From positions 1-64,000 of the forward strand of contig JAGOPP010000003.1 in NCBI GenBank assembly GCA_017991935.1: a stretch of DNA of 64,000 bases, in the 5' to 3' direction. The DNA is from Oscillospiraceae bacterium. Lineage in GTDB: Bacteria > Bacillota > Clostridia > Oscillospirales > Ruminococcaceae. The notes under the pieces were generated by a model. It did no database searches, had not been told where the DNA came from, and was given only the letters and a program-made list of their open reading frames with translations. Of this stretch, positions 52,464 through 61,331 are shown piece by piece (the stretch's first letter is position 1; each line of letters starts with the position of its first letter). Made by a program: the position numbers and the translations under genes.

Positions 52464-53240
52464 TCAGCGCGCGGAGATTCCCATCCTTTGGCGCGCCGCT
52501 TCGTACATCACGACCGACGCCGCGACCGAAGCGTTCAGCGAATCGATCTTCCCCCGCATCGGCAGCGAGATGACAAAATCGCATTTTTCTTTTACCAGAC
52601 GGCCGACGCCTTCCCCCTCCGCGCCGACCACGAGCCCGATCGGGCCGCTCATGTCCGCCCGCCACACGGGCTCGCCGCCCATGTCCGCGCAGAAAATCCA
52701 GAGCCCGCGCTTTTTGAGCCGCTCGATCTCGTCCGTCAGGTTGGTCACCCGCGCGACGGGGACGTATTCGACGGCCCCGGCGCTCGTCTTAGACACCGCG
52801 TAGCTGAGCCCGACGCTTCGACGCTTTGGAATGATGACGCCGTGCGCGCCGCAGCACTCCGCGGTGCGGATCAGCGCGCCGAGGTTGTGCGGATCCTCCA
52901 GCCCGTCGGCAAGGATCAGAAACGGCGGCTCCCCGCGCTCCTCGGCAAGCTGGAACATCTCCTCGACCTCCGCGTAGCGGTGCGCCGCGGCAAAGGCCAT
53001 CACGCCCTGCGCGTTGGCTCCGGCGGATTCCTCCTCGATCTTGACCGGGGAGACCTCCTTGACCGGCACGCCGGCGTCCTTCGCCATCGCGTACAGCCGC
53101 CCGAGCCCCTCCGCGCCCTTCGCGACGAGGATGCGGTCGACGCTGCGCCCGGCCTTGAGCGCCTCGATGACCGGGTTACGGCCGACGATCTTTTCGCTCT
53201 CCTGATTCTCTTCCGCGGCGGCGCGGGTGTGTTCGGGCAT
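52464..53240 (-). CDS. rlmB: 23S rRNA (guanosine-2'-O-)-methyltransferase RlmB (SpoU/TrmH family)
   Basis: 258 aa. The N-terminal substrate-binding domain starts at KIVGRNPVIEALKAG. The knotted SPOUT domain has motif 1 DGLEDPHNLGALIRTAECCG, motif 2 GLVVGAEGEGVG and motif 3 ISLPMRGKIDSLNASVAASV. It methylates G2251-equivalent ribose in 23S rRNA. It sits 34 bp after padR and 40 bp before the degenerate ATPase gene, all in one direction. Confidence 0.93.
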   Translation of the reverse strand: MPEHTRAAAEENQESEKIVGRNPVIEALKAGRSVDRILVAKGAEGLGRLYAMAKDAGVPVKEVSPVKIEEESAGANAQGVMAFAAAHRYAEVEEMFQLAEERGEPPFLILADGLEDPHNLGALIRTAECCGAHGVIIPKRRSVGLSYAVSKTSAGAVEYVPVARVTNLTDEIERLKKRGLWIFCADMGGEPVWRADMSGPIGLVVGAEGEGVGRLVKEKCDFVISLPMRGKIDSLNASVAASVVMYEAARQRMGISAR

Positions 53241-53274
53241 AAACAGGCTCCCCCTATCGGATTGTATTCGGCGC

Positions 53275-53610
53275 TCAGTCGCCTTTCATCAAATCGGAAA
53301 TCGACACCACGGTCTCGATCCAGCAGTCGCGCAGCTTCATGCAGACCTCGCGGCCCCTCGGTGTGCGGACGTAATATTTTCGCGGCTTGGAGCCGTTGGT
53401 CTCCCACTCGCTGCGCAGAAGGCCCTGCTTCTCGAGGCGGCGCAGCAGCGGGTAAAGCGTGTTGCCGTCCACCGGGACGCCCTTATCCGACAGCTCCTGC
53501 ACCAGAGAATAGCCGTATTTCGGCCGGTCGAGCTGATTGAGCACTCCGAGAACCACAGTCCCCCTGCGCAGTTCCGACGCGAGGTTTTCGATGATCTCCT
53601 CGTTGTTCAA
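53275..53610 (-). CDS. PadR-family transcriptional regulator
   Basis: 111 aa. The winged-helix block GTVVLGVLNQLDRPKYGYSLVQEL and 'DGNTLYPLLRRLEKQGLLRSEW...PRKYYVRTPRG' are classic PadR. The short C-terminal dimer helix marks the PadR-s2 subgroup. It typically represses membrane or transport genes and often its own operon; the degenerate ATPase two genes downstream is a candidate target. A TTGACA/TATAAT promoter lies upstream. Confidence 0.93.
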   Translation of the reverse strand: MNNEEIIENLASELRRGTVVLGVLNQLDRPKYGYSLVQELSDKGVPVDGNTLYPLLRRLEKQGLLRSEWETNGSKPRKYYVRTPRGREVCMKLRDCWIETVVSISDLMKGD

Positions 53611-53706
53611 GCAGCCCTCCCCCTTTCCGAACGCGGTTTTCCTGATCGCAAAACCGTTTTTTCGCGCGAATTCCCTCTATCGGGAATCTGCACCGATCCA
53701 TTTGGA

Positions 53707-53736
53707 ATTATACTGTATTAGATCTTCCATTGTCAA
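53707..53736 (-). promoter_or_regulatory. Promoter of padR-rlmB-ATPase operon
   Basis: On the minus strand perfect TTGACA (53736-53731), 18-bp spacer, perfect TATAAT (53712-53707). The flanking 53740-53865 is very AT-rich with no gene. Confidence 0.85.
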
Positions 53737-53864
53737 GCAAAAAATACCATTTTTATCGGTTTATTTCTAAAAATAGTTATTTTTATTTTTGTTTATTTAA
53801 AATATGACATAAATTTTATTTAAACTGCTTATTTTATAATTTACTGTGCGTTATCTGAAATTAC

Positions 53865-53908
53865 ATAAAAAAACGTCCGAAACAAGCGAACTGTTTCAGA
53901 CGTCTATC
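53865..53908 (-). terminator. Terminator after the hydantoinase-like gene
   Basis: ACGTCTGAAACA / TGTTTCGGACGT stem followed by T7 on the minus strand. Confidence 0.88.
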
Positions 53909-53920
53909 CCATTCTCAGCC

Positions 53921-55252
53921 TCAGCGCACCTGCGGTTCCGCCTCGGGCGCAAACTTTCCGCCGCCGGCGCGGAGCACGCGCCCATTTTCTGCGGCGAGCT
54001 CCCCCGCGAGGAACACCGCGCGCGGCCGCCCGCCGAGCTCCATCCCGGCATAGGGCGTAAAGCCGTAGGCCGCGAATCCGGGTTTTTCCTCGTCGGAATC
54101 GCATCTCCAAGCGTCGTCCCAGACGACGATGTCGGCGTCCGCTCCCTCGGCGAGCACGCCCTTTCTGGGAAAGAGCCCGAACAGCCGCGCCGGGTTTTCA
54201 GACAGAAGGCCGCACATGCGCTCCGCGCTGAATTTGTTTTCGCGGACGCCGAAGCTCCAGACGAGGCTCGCGAGCGTCCCGACGCCGGGCAACCCGGCCG
54301 GCAGCTCCCGGAAATCCTCCGAAGTCCTCTGCGCCGCCGGCCAGCCGAAATGATCGGACGAGACCGCCATCAGCTGGCCGCCGCCGGCCGCTCCCCAGAG
54401 CATGGCCTTCTCCCTGCCGGCGCGCAGCGGCGGGTCGCAGAGCAGCCTCGCGCCCTCCGGGGCGCTGTACGCCGCCTCGTCGAGCAGCAGGTACTGCGGG
54501 CTGGTCTCGGCGAAGACGCCTTTGTTTTTGCCGCGGGCGCGGGTGATCTCGCCGAGGCTGCGGATCGTGCTGATCCCCAGCAGGTTGACCGGCGTGCCCG
54601 CCGTCTCCGCGATCATGCAGGCCCGGACGACAGCCCCGACCTCGGAGAGCTCCGGCCGGGATTTCGCGAACCAGTAGGGCTCCGTCCGCCCCGTCGTGGC
54701 ATAGGCGTCCTCCATCGCTTTCGCGATCGAGCCGTTTCCGCAGCGGCAGCTCAAAACGCCGTCGGCCTCGCCGACGGACTTAAAAAGGCGGTAGAGATCC
54801 CCGTCGGAGACGCTCTCCGCGGCGGTGAGATCGGCCAGAAAGCAGCAGACGCCGTCGGTTTGCAGCTCATAAATTTCCGTGTCCGTGGCGTCGTCCCAGC
54901 GGCCGACTTGCAGGTGCGCGGCATAGTCGCACGCGCCGCCCGCCATACGGGCCTTCCAGCGCGCGAGCGCGTCTTTTAGGCTCTCGCCCCGCTCCGGGGC
55001 CGCGCAGTCCACAACCGTGGTGACGCCGCCGCAGAGCGCGAACGCCGAAGCCCGCTCCGGCTCGTCGCTCGAAAAGGTCGTCAGTCCGTCGACGAAGCCC
55101 GGAAAGACCAAGGCCCCGGCCGCGTCGTAAAGCTCCGCGGTCTCCGGGCAGCCCTCGCCGATCGCGGCGATGACGCCGTCTTTGATGAAAATATCGCCTT
55201 CCGTGACGCCGGTCGGCGTCACGATGCGGCAGTTGATGATGCGTTTTTCCAT
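53921..55252 (-). CDS. Dihydropyrimidinase/hydantoinase homologue lacking the metal site
   Basis: 443 aa, full-length amidohydrolase: N-terminal beta sandwich (INCRIVTPTGVTEGDIFIKDG), barrel, and C-terminal LFGLFPRKGVLAEGADADIVVWD. Against D-hydantoinase, the HxH pair is L57/T59 (PGFVDGLTTF), the carboxylated Lys is L139, the next His residues are R170 and G226, and the substrate Asn in 'PNGGP' is Ala. Only the Asp of SSDHFGW (D300) stays. It should not bind the binuclear metal, like eukaryotic CRMPs. It lies downstream of ygfK, where active hydantoinases are often found. A scaffold role is inference. Confidence 0.85.
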   Translation of the reverse strand: MEKRIINCRIVTPTGVTEGDIFIKDGVIAAIGEGCPETAELYDAAGALVFPGFVDGLTTFSSDEPERASAFALCGGVTTVVDCAAPERGESLKDALARWKARMAGGACDYAAHLQVGRWDDATDTEIYELQTDGVCCFLADLTAAESVSDGDLYRLFKSVGEADGVLSCRCGNGSIAKAMEDAYATTGRTEPYWFAKSRPELSEVGAVVRACMIAETAGTPVNLLGISTIRSLGEITRARGKNKGVFAETSPQYLLLDEAAYSAPEGARLLCDPPLRAGREKAMLWGAAGGGQLMAVSSDHFGWPAAQRTSEDFRELPAGLPGVGTLASLVWSFGVRENKFSAERMCGLLSENPARLFGLFPRKGVLAEGADADIVVWDDAWRCDSDEEKPGFAAYGFTPYAGMELGGRPRAVFLAGELAAENGRVLRAGGGKFAPEAEPQVR

Positions 55253-55449
55253 TTGACTCTCCTTGTTTTGCGCGGAATTTTTGCGGCCACCGGCGTTCCG
55301 GCTTCTCTCCGGAAGGCTCGGGGCCGGGCCCGGAAATCCCCCGAGCGGCCGAAGACCGCGCGGCAGGCGAAAAATGTGTGGCAGGCAAAGACCGCGTGGC
55401 GGCCAAAGATCGTGCGGCGATAGAGATCGTGCGGCGGCGATGTCCCGCC

Positions 55450-55617
55450 TTACCGCTCCTGCGGATTTTCGGGCGCTTCGTTATTTTCTTTCTTTATCTC
55501 CACGGTCGGATTCCCCTGCTCCGGCAGCGTGCCGGGCGGGACCGCCGGGCCTATTTCACGGAGTTTGACTTGGATCCTCGGGTTTACGCATTTCCGGCAG
55601 CGTCGGCAATGTCCCAT
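55450..55617 (-). CDS. Small Cys-rich protein coupled to ygfK (55 aa)
   Basis: The frame starts one base after the ygfK stop with GGAGG 9 nt upstream inside ygfK. It reads MGHCRRCRKCVNPRIQVKLR and continues to ...NEAPENPQER. The CRRCRKC cluster could bind a metal or an iron-sulfur group. The tail is acidic and Pro-rich. It lies between the iron-sulfur protein and the hydantoinase homologue, and all three share direction. The 55260-55449 gap behind it holds short imperfect GC-rich repeats only. I do not recognise a family. Confidence 0.55.
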   Translation of the reverse strand: MGHCRRCRKCVNPRIQVKLREIGPAVPPGTLPEQGNPTVEIKKENNEAPENPQER

Positions 55618-55618
55618 C

Positions 55619-58549
55619 TTAGTGTTCCTCCGACTTCACCAGCACCGAATATTTCTTGATGATCTCCACGGCGACGTCCCGGAGCTCGTCCGGCAGCATC
55701 CCCATCGGGCCACCGACCGGGTCGTACTTGAACACGCTGCCCCGGTAGCGGAAGCGGCAGTTGTTGCCCTCCCCGGTCACAAAGAAGCCATCGTTTTTGC
55801 CGTTGCGGAAATCCTCCTCATTGAGGTAGAGGGTAAATTTCTCGCGGTAGGGCTTCCCGTCGTACGGGCAGTAGCAGGCGCAGGCCCCGCACTCGTCGCA
55901 GAGCTCATAAATATGTAAGAGAAAGCGGGCGCCGTCCGGCAGCGCGACGCGGAGATACGCGCGGTTGGGGCAGCACTCCGCGCAGAACTCGCAGACCGTC
56001 TCGCATTCGAGGCAGCGGCTGCTCTCCGGGCATTTGGCGCAATCGGCGATCACCTTGCCCCGCTTGGGCAGGAAAGCGAGATCCGGCGCTTCGTTATAAG
56101 GCAGCCAGCGGTCGCCGTGGAAGCGGACCAGCTTGGCGGCAAACCGCTGCGCGTCGGCGGCGGCCTCGGCGACGGAGGTGCGGCCGTGCGCCGCGTCGCC
56201 GACGACGGAGACGTCCGCGCCGATCTCCTCAAAAAGCGGGGACGCGGGGCGCTCGCCCAGCGCCGCGATCACGCAGTCGGCCTCGACCTTGTCCTTCTCG
56301 CCGGTATCCTCCATCGGGATGGTACCGTCCTTCTGCGGCTCGCCCGGCGCGGCCCGGTGGCAGAGCAGCCACCCGCCGCGCAGGCCGGTCGGCAAAAGGA
56401 GCTCCCGGAAGCGGACGCCCTCGCTCTTCGCGGCGGCGATCATCTCCGGACGCGCGGCCATTTGCTCCATCGGGCAGTCGGCCACGACGGTGACGGATTC
56501 GACGGAGGGCAGGCGCTTGACCGAGCGCGCGGCGTCCACGGCCTCTATGCCGCTGCCGACGACCGCCACGTTGCCAAGATAGGATTCCGCGAGGGAATCC
56601 GGATTTTCTTTATATTTTTCGAGGAATTCCAGCGCGGGGGCGCTCTTCCCGAAGGCGAGCTTCAGCGGGATCGGCTCCTCGGCGCCGACCGCGAGCACGA
56701 TATGCTCATAGCCGAGATCGCGCAGCTCATCGAGGGACGCGACCTCGTGCTCAAGCTCGAGCTCGACGCCGAGCGCCTGCGTCAGCGTGACGTCCCACTC
56801 GAAGTCCGAATCCGGGACGCGGAATTTCGGGATATATTTCTGGATCGCGCCGCCCGGGCGCACGGATCTGTCAAAAACGGTGACCGGGCAGCCCCTCCGC
56901 GCGAGGAAGGCGGCGGCGGCGATCCCGGCGGGTCCGCAGCCGACCACGGCCACCCGCAGGTTATCCTTTTTGGTCTTGGAGGTCGCGTCGAGCACGTCGA
57001 AGCAGGCCTCCTTGGCCGCGCGGTACCGCTCGCCCCGGATGTCGATCGGGCACTCGTAAAACCGGCGGGTGCAGGCGTCCATGCACGGATGCGCGCAGAG
57101 CGCGCCGGTCGTAAACGGCAGGGGGTTGCGCTCAAGGATGACGCCGAGGGCCTCTTTTTTCTTCCCATCCTTAATCAAGCGGAGAATATAGGGGATGTCC
57201 TGCCCCAGCGGGCAGGCGCTTCTGCACGGGGAAATGTGGCAGGGGCCGGCCGGGATCGGGCCGGGCGCTTTCGGCGCGCGGCGGAGATAGCGGTTTTTAT
57301 ACCTCCCGCTCTCGTAGGCCTCCTTCTCGATCTCCGGCAGGTCGCTTGTGAAAATACCGGAAAACTGCGCGTAATCGCAGCGGGAAACCGCATCGGCGAT
57401 CTGTTTGAGGCGCAGGTGGGCCCCGGGCTTCATCAGCTCGGACGCAAAGGTGACCGGCCAGACCCCGGCTTCAAAGAGCTTCGCGGCGGTGGCGATGTCG
57501 GCGCCCCCGGCGTAGGAGACGCGCAGGCCCCCGCCGAACTCGCCCGCAATCTTTTCGGCCAGCGCGAACGTGACCGGGAACAGCGCCTTTCCGGTGAGGA
57601 GCATCTCGTCGTAGAGCAGGTCGCCCCGCTTGCGAACAGGCAGGCCGCCCGCGATCTTCACGCCGAATTCCAGACGGCGGGAATCCGCGAGCGACTGGAG
57701 CCGCAGGAACATGGCCTTCGCGTCGTCAAACTGGAGGTCGCGGTCGAAGCGCTCCTTCTCGAGCTCCAGATCGCCGTAGCCGCCGATGTCAAGGATGCCG
57801 CGGACGCCGTAATAGCCGAGCATGGTCGGCTCGATGCGGACAAAGGTGTGGAGCCTCTTTTCCCCGATGAGCCACGCGGCCGCGGCCTCGATCTCCTCGG
57901 CCGTGGCGCCGGGCCTCGGCACATAGGTGACGGAGTCGCTGACGCCGGCGCTGATGTCGGAGATATAGGAGCCGTCCACGCCGTCCAAAAGATTCATATG
58001 GGCGCGGGCCCAGTTTTCGCACTCGCGCCAGATCGGCGTGTATTCGGCGCTCTTGAGGCCCTCGATGAAGTTGTCGACCGGGCGGGATTTCAGCCCCTCG
58101 AGGCTGCCGCCGAGGGACATGTTGAAAATGAAGCCCTCCTGCACGCCGAGGCTGTAGCCTGAGGAGATCAGCTTGACCGCGTACCACGCCTTGACGTATT
58201 CGTTGAAGGCCTGCTCCGCGGAGAGCTCGGTCGCGCCGCCGACGTGAAACATCTCGCCGGGCGCGTCGATATAGGGCTTCGGCACCGGCTCCCGCTCCCC
58301 GGCATAAAGCGTGCGCAGCTCGATGTAGCGGGCCCCCGCCGCGTAGGCCGCGACGATGCCCTGCGCGAGCTGGGTGACCGGGCCGGCCGAGACGCCGATC
58401 GGATTCTCGATCCGCTGGCCGAAGACGGGGATTCTGGCTCTTCCCGCGTGATAGAGGTCCGTGACGCCGAAGATGCTTCCCCGGTCGTTATGCTCGGCAA
58501 CGATCATGCCCATCAGCTTTTGAAAAGAGAACGGCTTTAAAGTCCTCAT
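55619..58549 (-). CDS. ygfK: YgfK-type iron-sulfur/FAD oxidoreductase (putative selenate reductase subunit family)
   Basis: 976 aa. An N-terminal dihydropyrimidine-dehydrogenase-like TIM barrel (about 1-430; PFSFQKLMGMIVAEHNDRGS) is fused to a glutamate-synthase-beta-like module. This has the cysteine cluster CRSACPLGQDIPYIL...CAHPCMDACTRR, an FAD motif VVGCGPAGIAAAAFLARRG and a second nucleotide fold. The C-terminus carries two ferredoxin-like clusters (CECETVCEFCAECCP-like; CDECGACACYCPYDG). In other bacteria ygfK lies in purine or selenium-dependent hydroxylase clusters. The ATG at 58549 has GGAGG 7 nt upstream. No molybdenum hydroxylase gene is in the window. Confidence 0.9.
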   Translation of the reverse strand: MRTLKPFSFQKLMGMIVAEHNDRGSIFGVTDLYHAGRARIPVFGQRIENPIGVSAGPVTQLAQGIVAAYAAGARYIELRTLYAGEREPVPKPYIDAPGEMFHVGGATELSAEQAFNEYVKAWYAVKLISSGYSLGVQEGFIFNMSLGGSLEGLKSRPVDNFIEGLKSAEYTPIWRECENWARAHMNLLDGVDGSYISDISAGVSDSVTYVPRPGATAEEIEAAAAWLIGEKRLHTFVRIEPTMLGYYGVRGILDIGGYGDLELEKERFDRDLQFDDAKAMFLRLQSLADSRRLEFGVKIAGGLPVRKRGDLLYDEMLLTGKALFPVTFALAEKIAGEFGGGLRVSYAGGADIATAAKLFEAGVWPVTFASELMKPGAHLRLKQIADAVSRCDYAQFSGIFTSDLPEIEKEAYESGRYKNRYLRRAPKAPGPIPAGPCHISPCRSACPLGQDIPYILRLIKDGKKKEALGVILERNPLPFTTGALCAHPCMDACTRRFYECPIDIRGERYRAAKEACFDVLDATSKTKKDNLRVAVVGCGPAGIAAAAFLARRGCPVTVFDRSVRPGGAIQKYIPKFRVPDSDFEWDVTLTQALGVELELEHEVASLDELRDLGYEHIVLAVGAEEPIPLKLAFGKSAPALEFLEKYKENPDSLAESYLGNVAVVGSGIEAVDAARSVKRLPSVESVTVVADCPMEQMAARPEMIAAAKSEGVRFRELLLPTGLRGGWLLCHRAAPGEPQKDGTIPMEDTGEKDKVEADCVIAALGERPASPLFEEIGADVSVVGDAAHGRTSVAEAAADAQRFAAKLVRFHGDRWLPYNEAPDLAFLPKRGKVIADCAKCPESSRCLECETVCEFCAECCPNRAYLRVALPDGARFLLHIYELCDECGACACYCPYDGKPYREKFTLYLNEEDFRNGKNDGFFVTGEGNNCRFRYRGSVFKYDPVGGPMGMLPDELRDVAVEIIKKYSVLVKSEEH

Positions 58550-58657
58550 CCTATGGCCTCCATCCCTCGTTTTGCATCGTCCGCGGCCCGCGCCGTCCCC
58601 GCCGAAAGCGGAAATCGCCGCGAAAGCCGCAAAAAACAAAGATAATTATACAAAATA

Positions 58658-58686
58658 ATCATAGCATGAACGGCGCGCGATTACAA
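58658..58686 (-). promoter_or_regulatory. Promoter of the ygfK operon
   Basis: On the minus strand TTGTAA (58686-58681), 17-bp spacer, TATGAT (58663-58658). Confidence 0.65.
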
Positions 58687-58730
58687 GCCGCGCGGCCCCC
58701 CGTTTTTCCCCTTCCCCGGCCGGGACGGCA

Positions 58731-58759
58731 TTTACAACCGCGGGCGCTTATAGTATAAT
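58731..58759 (+). promoter_or_regulatory. Promoter of mtaB-chromate transporter operon
   Basis: TTTACA (58731-58736), 17-bp spacer, perfect TATAAT (58754-58759), 32 nt before mtaB. Confidence 0.85.
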
Positions 58760-58791
58760 AAACCATTAGATTGGATGGACGGAGGAGACCG

Positions 58792-60120
58792 ATGAAGGCC
58801 GCGTTTTATACCCTTGGATGCAAAGTCAATCAATATGAGACGCAGATCATGGAGCAGGAATTCCGCAAGGCGGGGTTTGAGATCGTGGACTGCGAGCAGG
58901 AGGCGGACGCCTATATCGTCAACTCCTGCACCGTCACGGGCACCGGCGATCGGAAATCCCGTCAGATGGTGCACCGCTTCCGCCGGGAGCACCCCTCGGC
59001 CGTCGTCGCGCTGACCGGGTGTTTTCCGCAGGCCTTCCCGGAGCAGGCGGCCTGCGTGCTCGAGGCGGACATCGTGCTCGGCGCCGCCGACCGCGGCGGG
59101 CTGCTGCCCTCCGTGCTCGACGCGCTCGACGGCAAGCGCGTGGTCCACATCACGCCGCACACGCCGGACGAACCCTTCGAGCCGATGATGGCCGAGGGCA
59201 TGCTCGACCGCACCCGCGCCTTCGTGAAGATCGAGGACGGCTGCGACAACCGCTGCGCCTACTGCATTATCCCGAAGGCGAGGGGCTTCGTCCGCTCGAA
59301 GCCGCTCGGGGACCTCGCGCGCGAGCTGGAGCTTCTTTACGGCAAGGGCTACCGGGAGGTGGTGCTCTCCGGCATCAACCTGCCGTTTTACGGCCGGGAC
59401 CTCGGCCTGCGGCTCGCCGACGCCGTGGAGCTCGCCTGCGGGATCATGCCGCGGGTGCGCCTCTCCTCGCTGGAGCCGGAGCTTCTCCCAAGGGAGGACA
59501 TCGAGCGCTTTGCCGGCATGGAGAGCTTCTGCCCGTCGTTTCACCTCTCGCTCCAGAGCGGCTGCGACCGGACCCTCGCCGCGATGCGCCGCAGATACAA
59601 CACCGCGCGCTACCGCGAAGTTGCGGCGAATATCCGCGAGGTCTTTGAAAATCCCGCGCTCACCACCGACCTGATGGTCGGCTTCCCCGGCGAGACCGAG
59701 GAGGATTTTGAGGAGAGCCTCGCGTTCGTCAAGGAGATCGCCTTTGCCAAGGTGCACGTCTTCGCCTATTCCAAAAGGCCCGGCACCGACGCCGCCCTCC
59801 TGCCCGGCCAGATCCCCAACGCGGAGAAGGCGCGCCGCTCCGACCGCGTCTCCGAGGCGGCCGCCGAGACCCGCGCGGCGTTCCTGCAAAACATGCTCGG
59901 CCGGACCGAGCCGGTGCTCATCGAATCGGAGATCCGAAACGGCCTGATGCAGGGCTATACCAAAAACTATGTGCCGGTCACGATTCCGGCGGTCAAGAGC
60001 CTGCTGTGCACGGTGCAGGACATCTTAATCACCGGGACGGACGGGGACGTCTGCGCCGGGATTGTCAAAAACCCGCCGGTCGGATACCAACCGGGCGATA
60101 TGTTTGGAGAAGAAGAATGA
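58792..60120 (+). CDS. mtaB: tRNA t6A37 methylthiotransferase MtaB
   Basis: 442 aa. The UPF0004 domain has YTLGCKVNQYETQ, VNSCTVTGTGDRKSRQ and LTGCFPQ, whose three cysteines bind the auxiliary cluster. The radical SAM cluster motif is CDNRCAYC in KIEDGCDNRCAYCIIPKARG. A C-terminal TRAM domain follows. 'GCKVNQYET' separates MtaB from MiaB and RimO. It adds the methylthio group to t6A37 of ANN-reading tRNAs. GGAGG lies 6 nt before the ATG at 58792. It overlaps the next gene by ATGA. Confidence 0.94.
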   Translation: MKAAFYTLGCKVNQYETQIMEQEFRKAGFEIVDCEQEADAYIVNSCTVTGTGDRKSRQMVHRFRREHPSAVVALTGCFPQAFPEQAACVLEADIVLGAADRGGLLPSVLDALDGKRVVHITPHTPDEPFEPMMAEGMLDRTRAFVKIEDGCDNRCAYCIIPKARGFVRSKPLGDLARELELLYGKGYREVVLSGINLPFYGRDLGLRLADAVELACGIMPRVRLSSLEPELLPREDIERFAGMESFCPSFHLSLQSGCDRTLAAMRRRYNTARYREVAANIREVFENPALTTDLMVGFPGETEEDFEESLAFVKEIAFAKVHVFAYSKRPGTDAALLPGQIPNAEKARRSDRVSEAAAETRAAFLQNMLGRTEPVLIESEIRNGLMQGYTKNYVPVTIPAVKSLLCTVQDILITGTDGDVCAGIVKNPPVGYQPGDMFGEEE

Positions 60121-60662
60121 CCGCTTATTCCGCGCTTTTTACTTCCTTTTTTAAAGTGGGCTCGCTGATGTTCGGCGGCGGCTACGCCATGCTGCCGGTG
60201 CTCGAGCATGAGGTTGTCGACCGGCGCGGCTGGATGACCGGCGAGGAGCTGACCGATCTCTTCGCCCTCTCCCAGTGCACGCCGGGCGTCATCGCCGTCA
60301 ACACGGCCATCCACGCCGGATACCGCAAGCGCGGGGTGACCGGGGCAATTTTCTCGACGCTGGGCGTTATCGCGCCCTCCATCCTTATCATCACAATCGT
60401 CGCCGCCATGCTGCGCAACATCGCGGACATCCCCGCGGTGCAGTCGGCCCTCGCCGGCATCCGGATCGCCGCCTGCGCGCTGATGGTCGGCACGATGGTC
60501 AAAATGTGGAAAAGCGGCGTCCGGGATCCGCTCGGCGGCGTCATCTTCGCCGTGGTATTTCTGCTCTCCGTCTTCACGGAGGTCTCCACCGTCTGGCTGG
60601 TGCTCGCGGCGCTGCTGACCGGCATCCTCTCCTTCCACAACAGCCGGGAGGCGAAGCCATGA
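60117..60662 (+). CDS. Chromate transporter, N-terminal-half subunit
   Basis: 181 aa, one CHR domain with five to six helices. The signature FFKVGSLMFGGGYAMLPVLEHEVVD and 'LSQCTPGVIAVNTAIHAGYRKRG' are clear. Short-chain ChrA proteins work as pairs of separate half-proteins. It overlaps mtaB and the second half by 4 bp at each side, so all three are translationally coupled. The true substrate in anaerobes is unclear; chromate is only the family name. Confidence 0.9.
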   Translation: MTAYSALFTSFFKVGSLMFGGGYAMLPVLEHEVVDRRGWMTGEELTDLFALSQCTPGVIAVNTAIHAGYRKRGVTGAIFSTLGVIAPSILIITIVAAMLRNIADIPAVQSALAGIRIAACALMVGTMVKMWKSGVRDPLGGVIFAVVFLLSVFTEVSTVWLVLAALLTGILSFHNSREAKP

Positions 60663-61225
60663 GCGATTTTGTCCTGCTCTGCTGGGAATTCTTTAAAACC
60701 GGCCTCTTCGCGGTCGGCGGCGGCCTCACCACGCTGCCCTTCATCCACGAGATGGCCCAGAAATACGACTGGTTCACCGAGGCCGACGTGGTCAACATGA
60801 TCGCCATCTCCGAATCCACGCCCGGGCCGATGGGCGTCAACATGGCGACGTTCGCCGGCTACAAGACCTACGGCGTCCTCGGGGGAATCGCCGCCACCCT
60901 CGCGCTCGTGCTGCCCTCCTTCATCCTGATCATCCTGCTTTCAAAATTTCTCGATAAGTTTCGGGAGAACCCGCACGTGGCCGACGCCTTCTACGGGCTG
61001 CGCCCGGCGGTCGCGGGGCTGGTGCTCGCGGCGTGGCTCTCGATCTTTGAGATTTCGGTGCTGACGCTACCGCGTTTTGGGGAGACCGGCGCTTGGGCCG
61101 ACCTCGCGAGCCCCGCCGCCATGGGGATTTTCGCGCTGCTGCTGCTCTCCTCCCACCGCTTCAAGCGGGTCCCGCCCGTGGCGTTTATCGCGGCGGGCGC
61201 GCTGCTCGGGATCCTGTTTTTATAA
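60659..61225 (+). CDS. Chromate transporter, C-terminal-half subunit
   Basis: 188 aa, the second CHR domain: FFKTGLFAVGGGLTTLPFIHEM and AISESTPGPMGVNMATFAGYK. It forms an antiparallel partner of the preceding half. The last helices end in 'PPVAFIAAGALLGILFL'. No terminator is obvious before the tRNA promoter that begins 45 bp downstream. Confidence 0.9.
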   Translation: MSDFVLLCWEFFKTGLFAVGGGLTTLPFIHEMAQKYDWFTEADVVNMIAISESTPGPMGVNMATFAGYKTYGVLGGIAATLALVLPSFILIILLSKFLDKFRENPHVADAFYGLRPAVAGLVLAAWLSIFEISVLTLPRFGETGAWADLASPAAMGIFALLLLSSHRFKRVPPVAFIAAGALLGILFL

Positions 61226-61270
61226 CGGAATCGCCCCGCCCCGGCTTGGAAAAAAGACGAAAAAAAGCTC

Positions 61271-61299
61271 TTGACAACAGGGTCCTTCTTAGGTATAAT
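61271..61299 (+). promoter_or_regulatory. Consensus promoter of the tRNA pair
   Basis: Perfect TTGACA (61271-61276), 17-bp spacer, perfect TATAAT (61294-61299). Confidence 0.92.
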
Positions 61300-61331
61300 A
61301 ATCAGCGTCGGCCGTTTAGATGGTCACATGT

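Noticed and set aside
58732..59889. 385-codon minus-strand frame opposite mtaB
   Set aside because: Shadow of mtaB; the plus strand has both iron-sulfur cluster motifs, a promoter and an RBS.
60117..61225. Frameshifted single chrA gene
   Set aside because: Both halves have their own N-terminal CHR signature and an ATGA overlap, the normal layout of two-gene short-chain chromate transporters.
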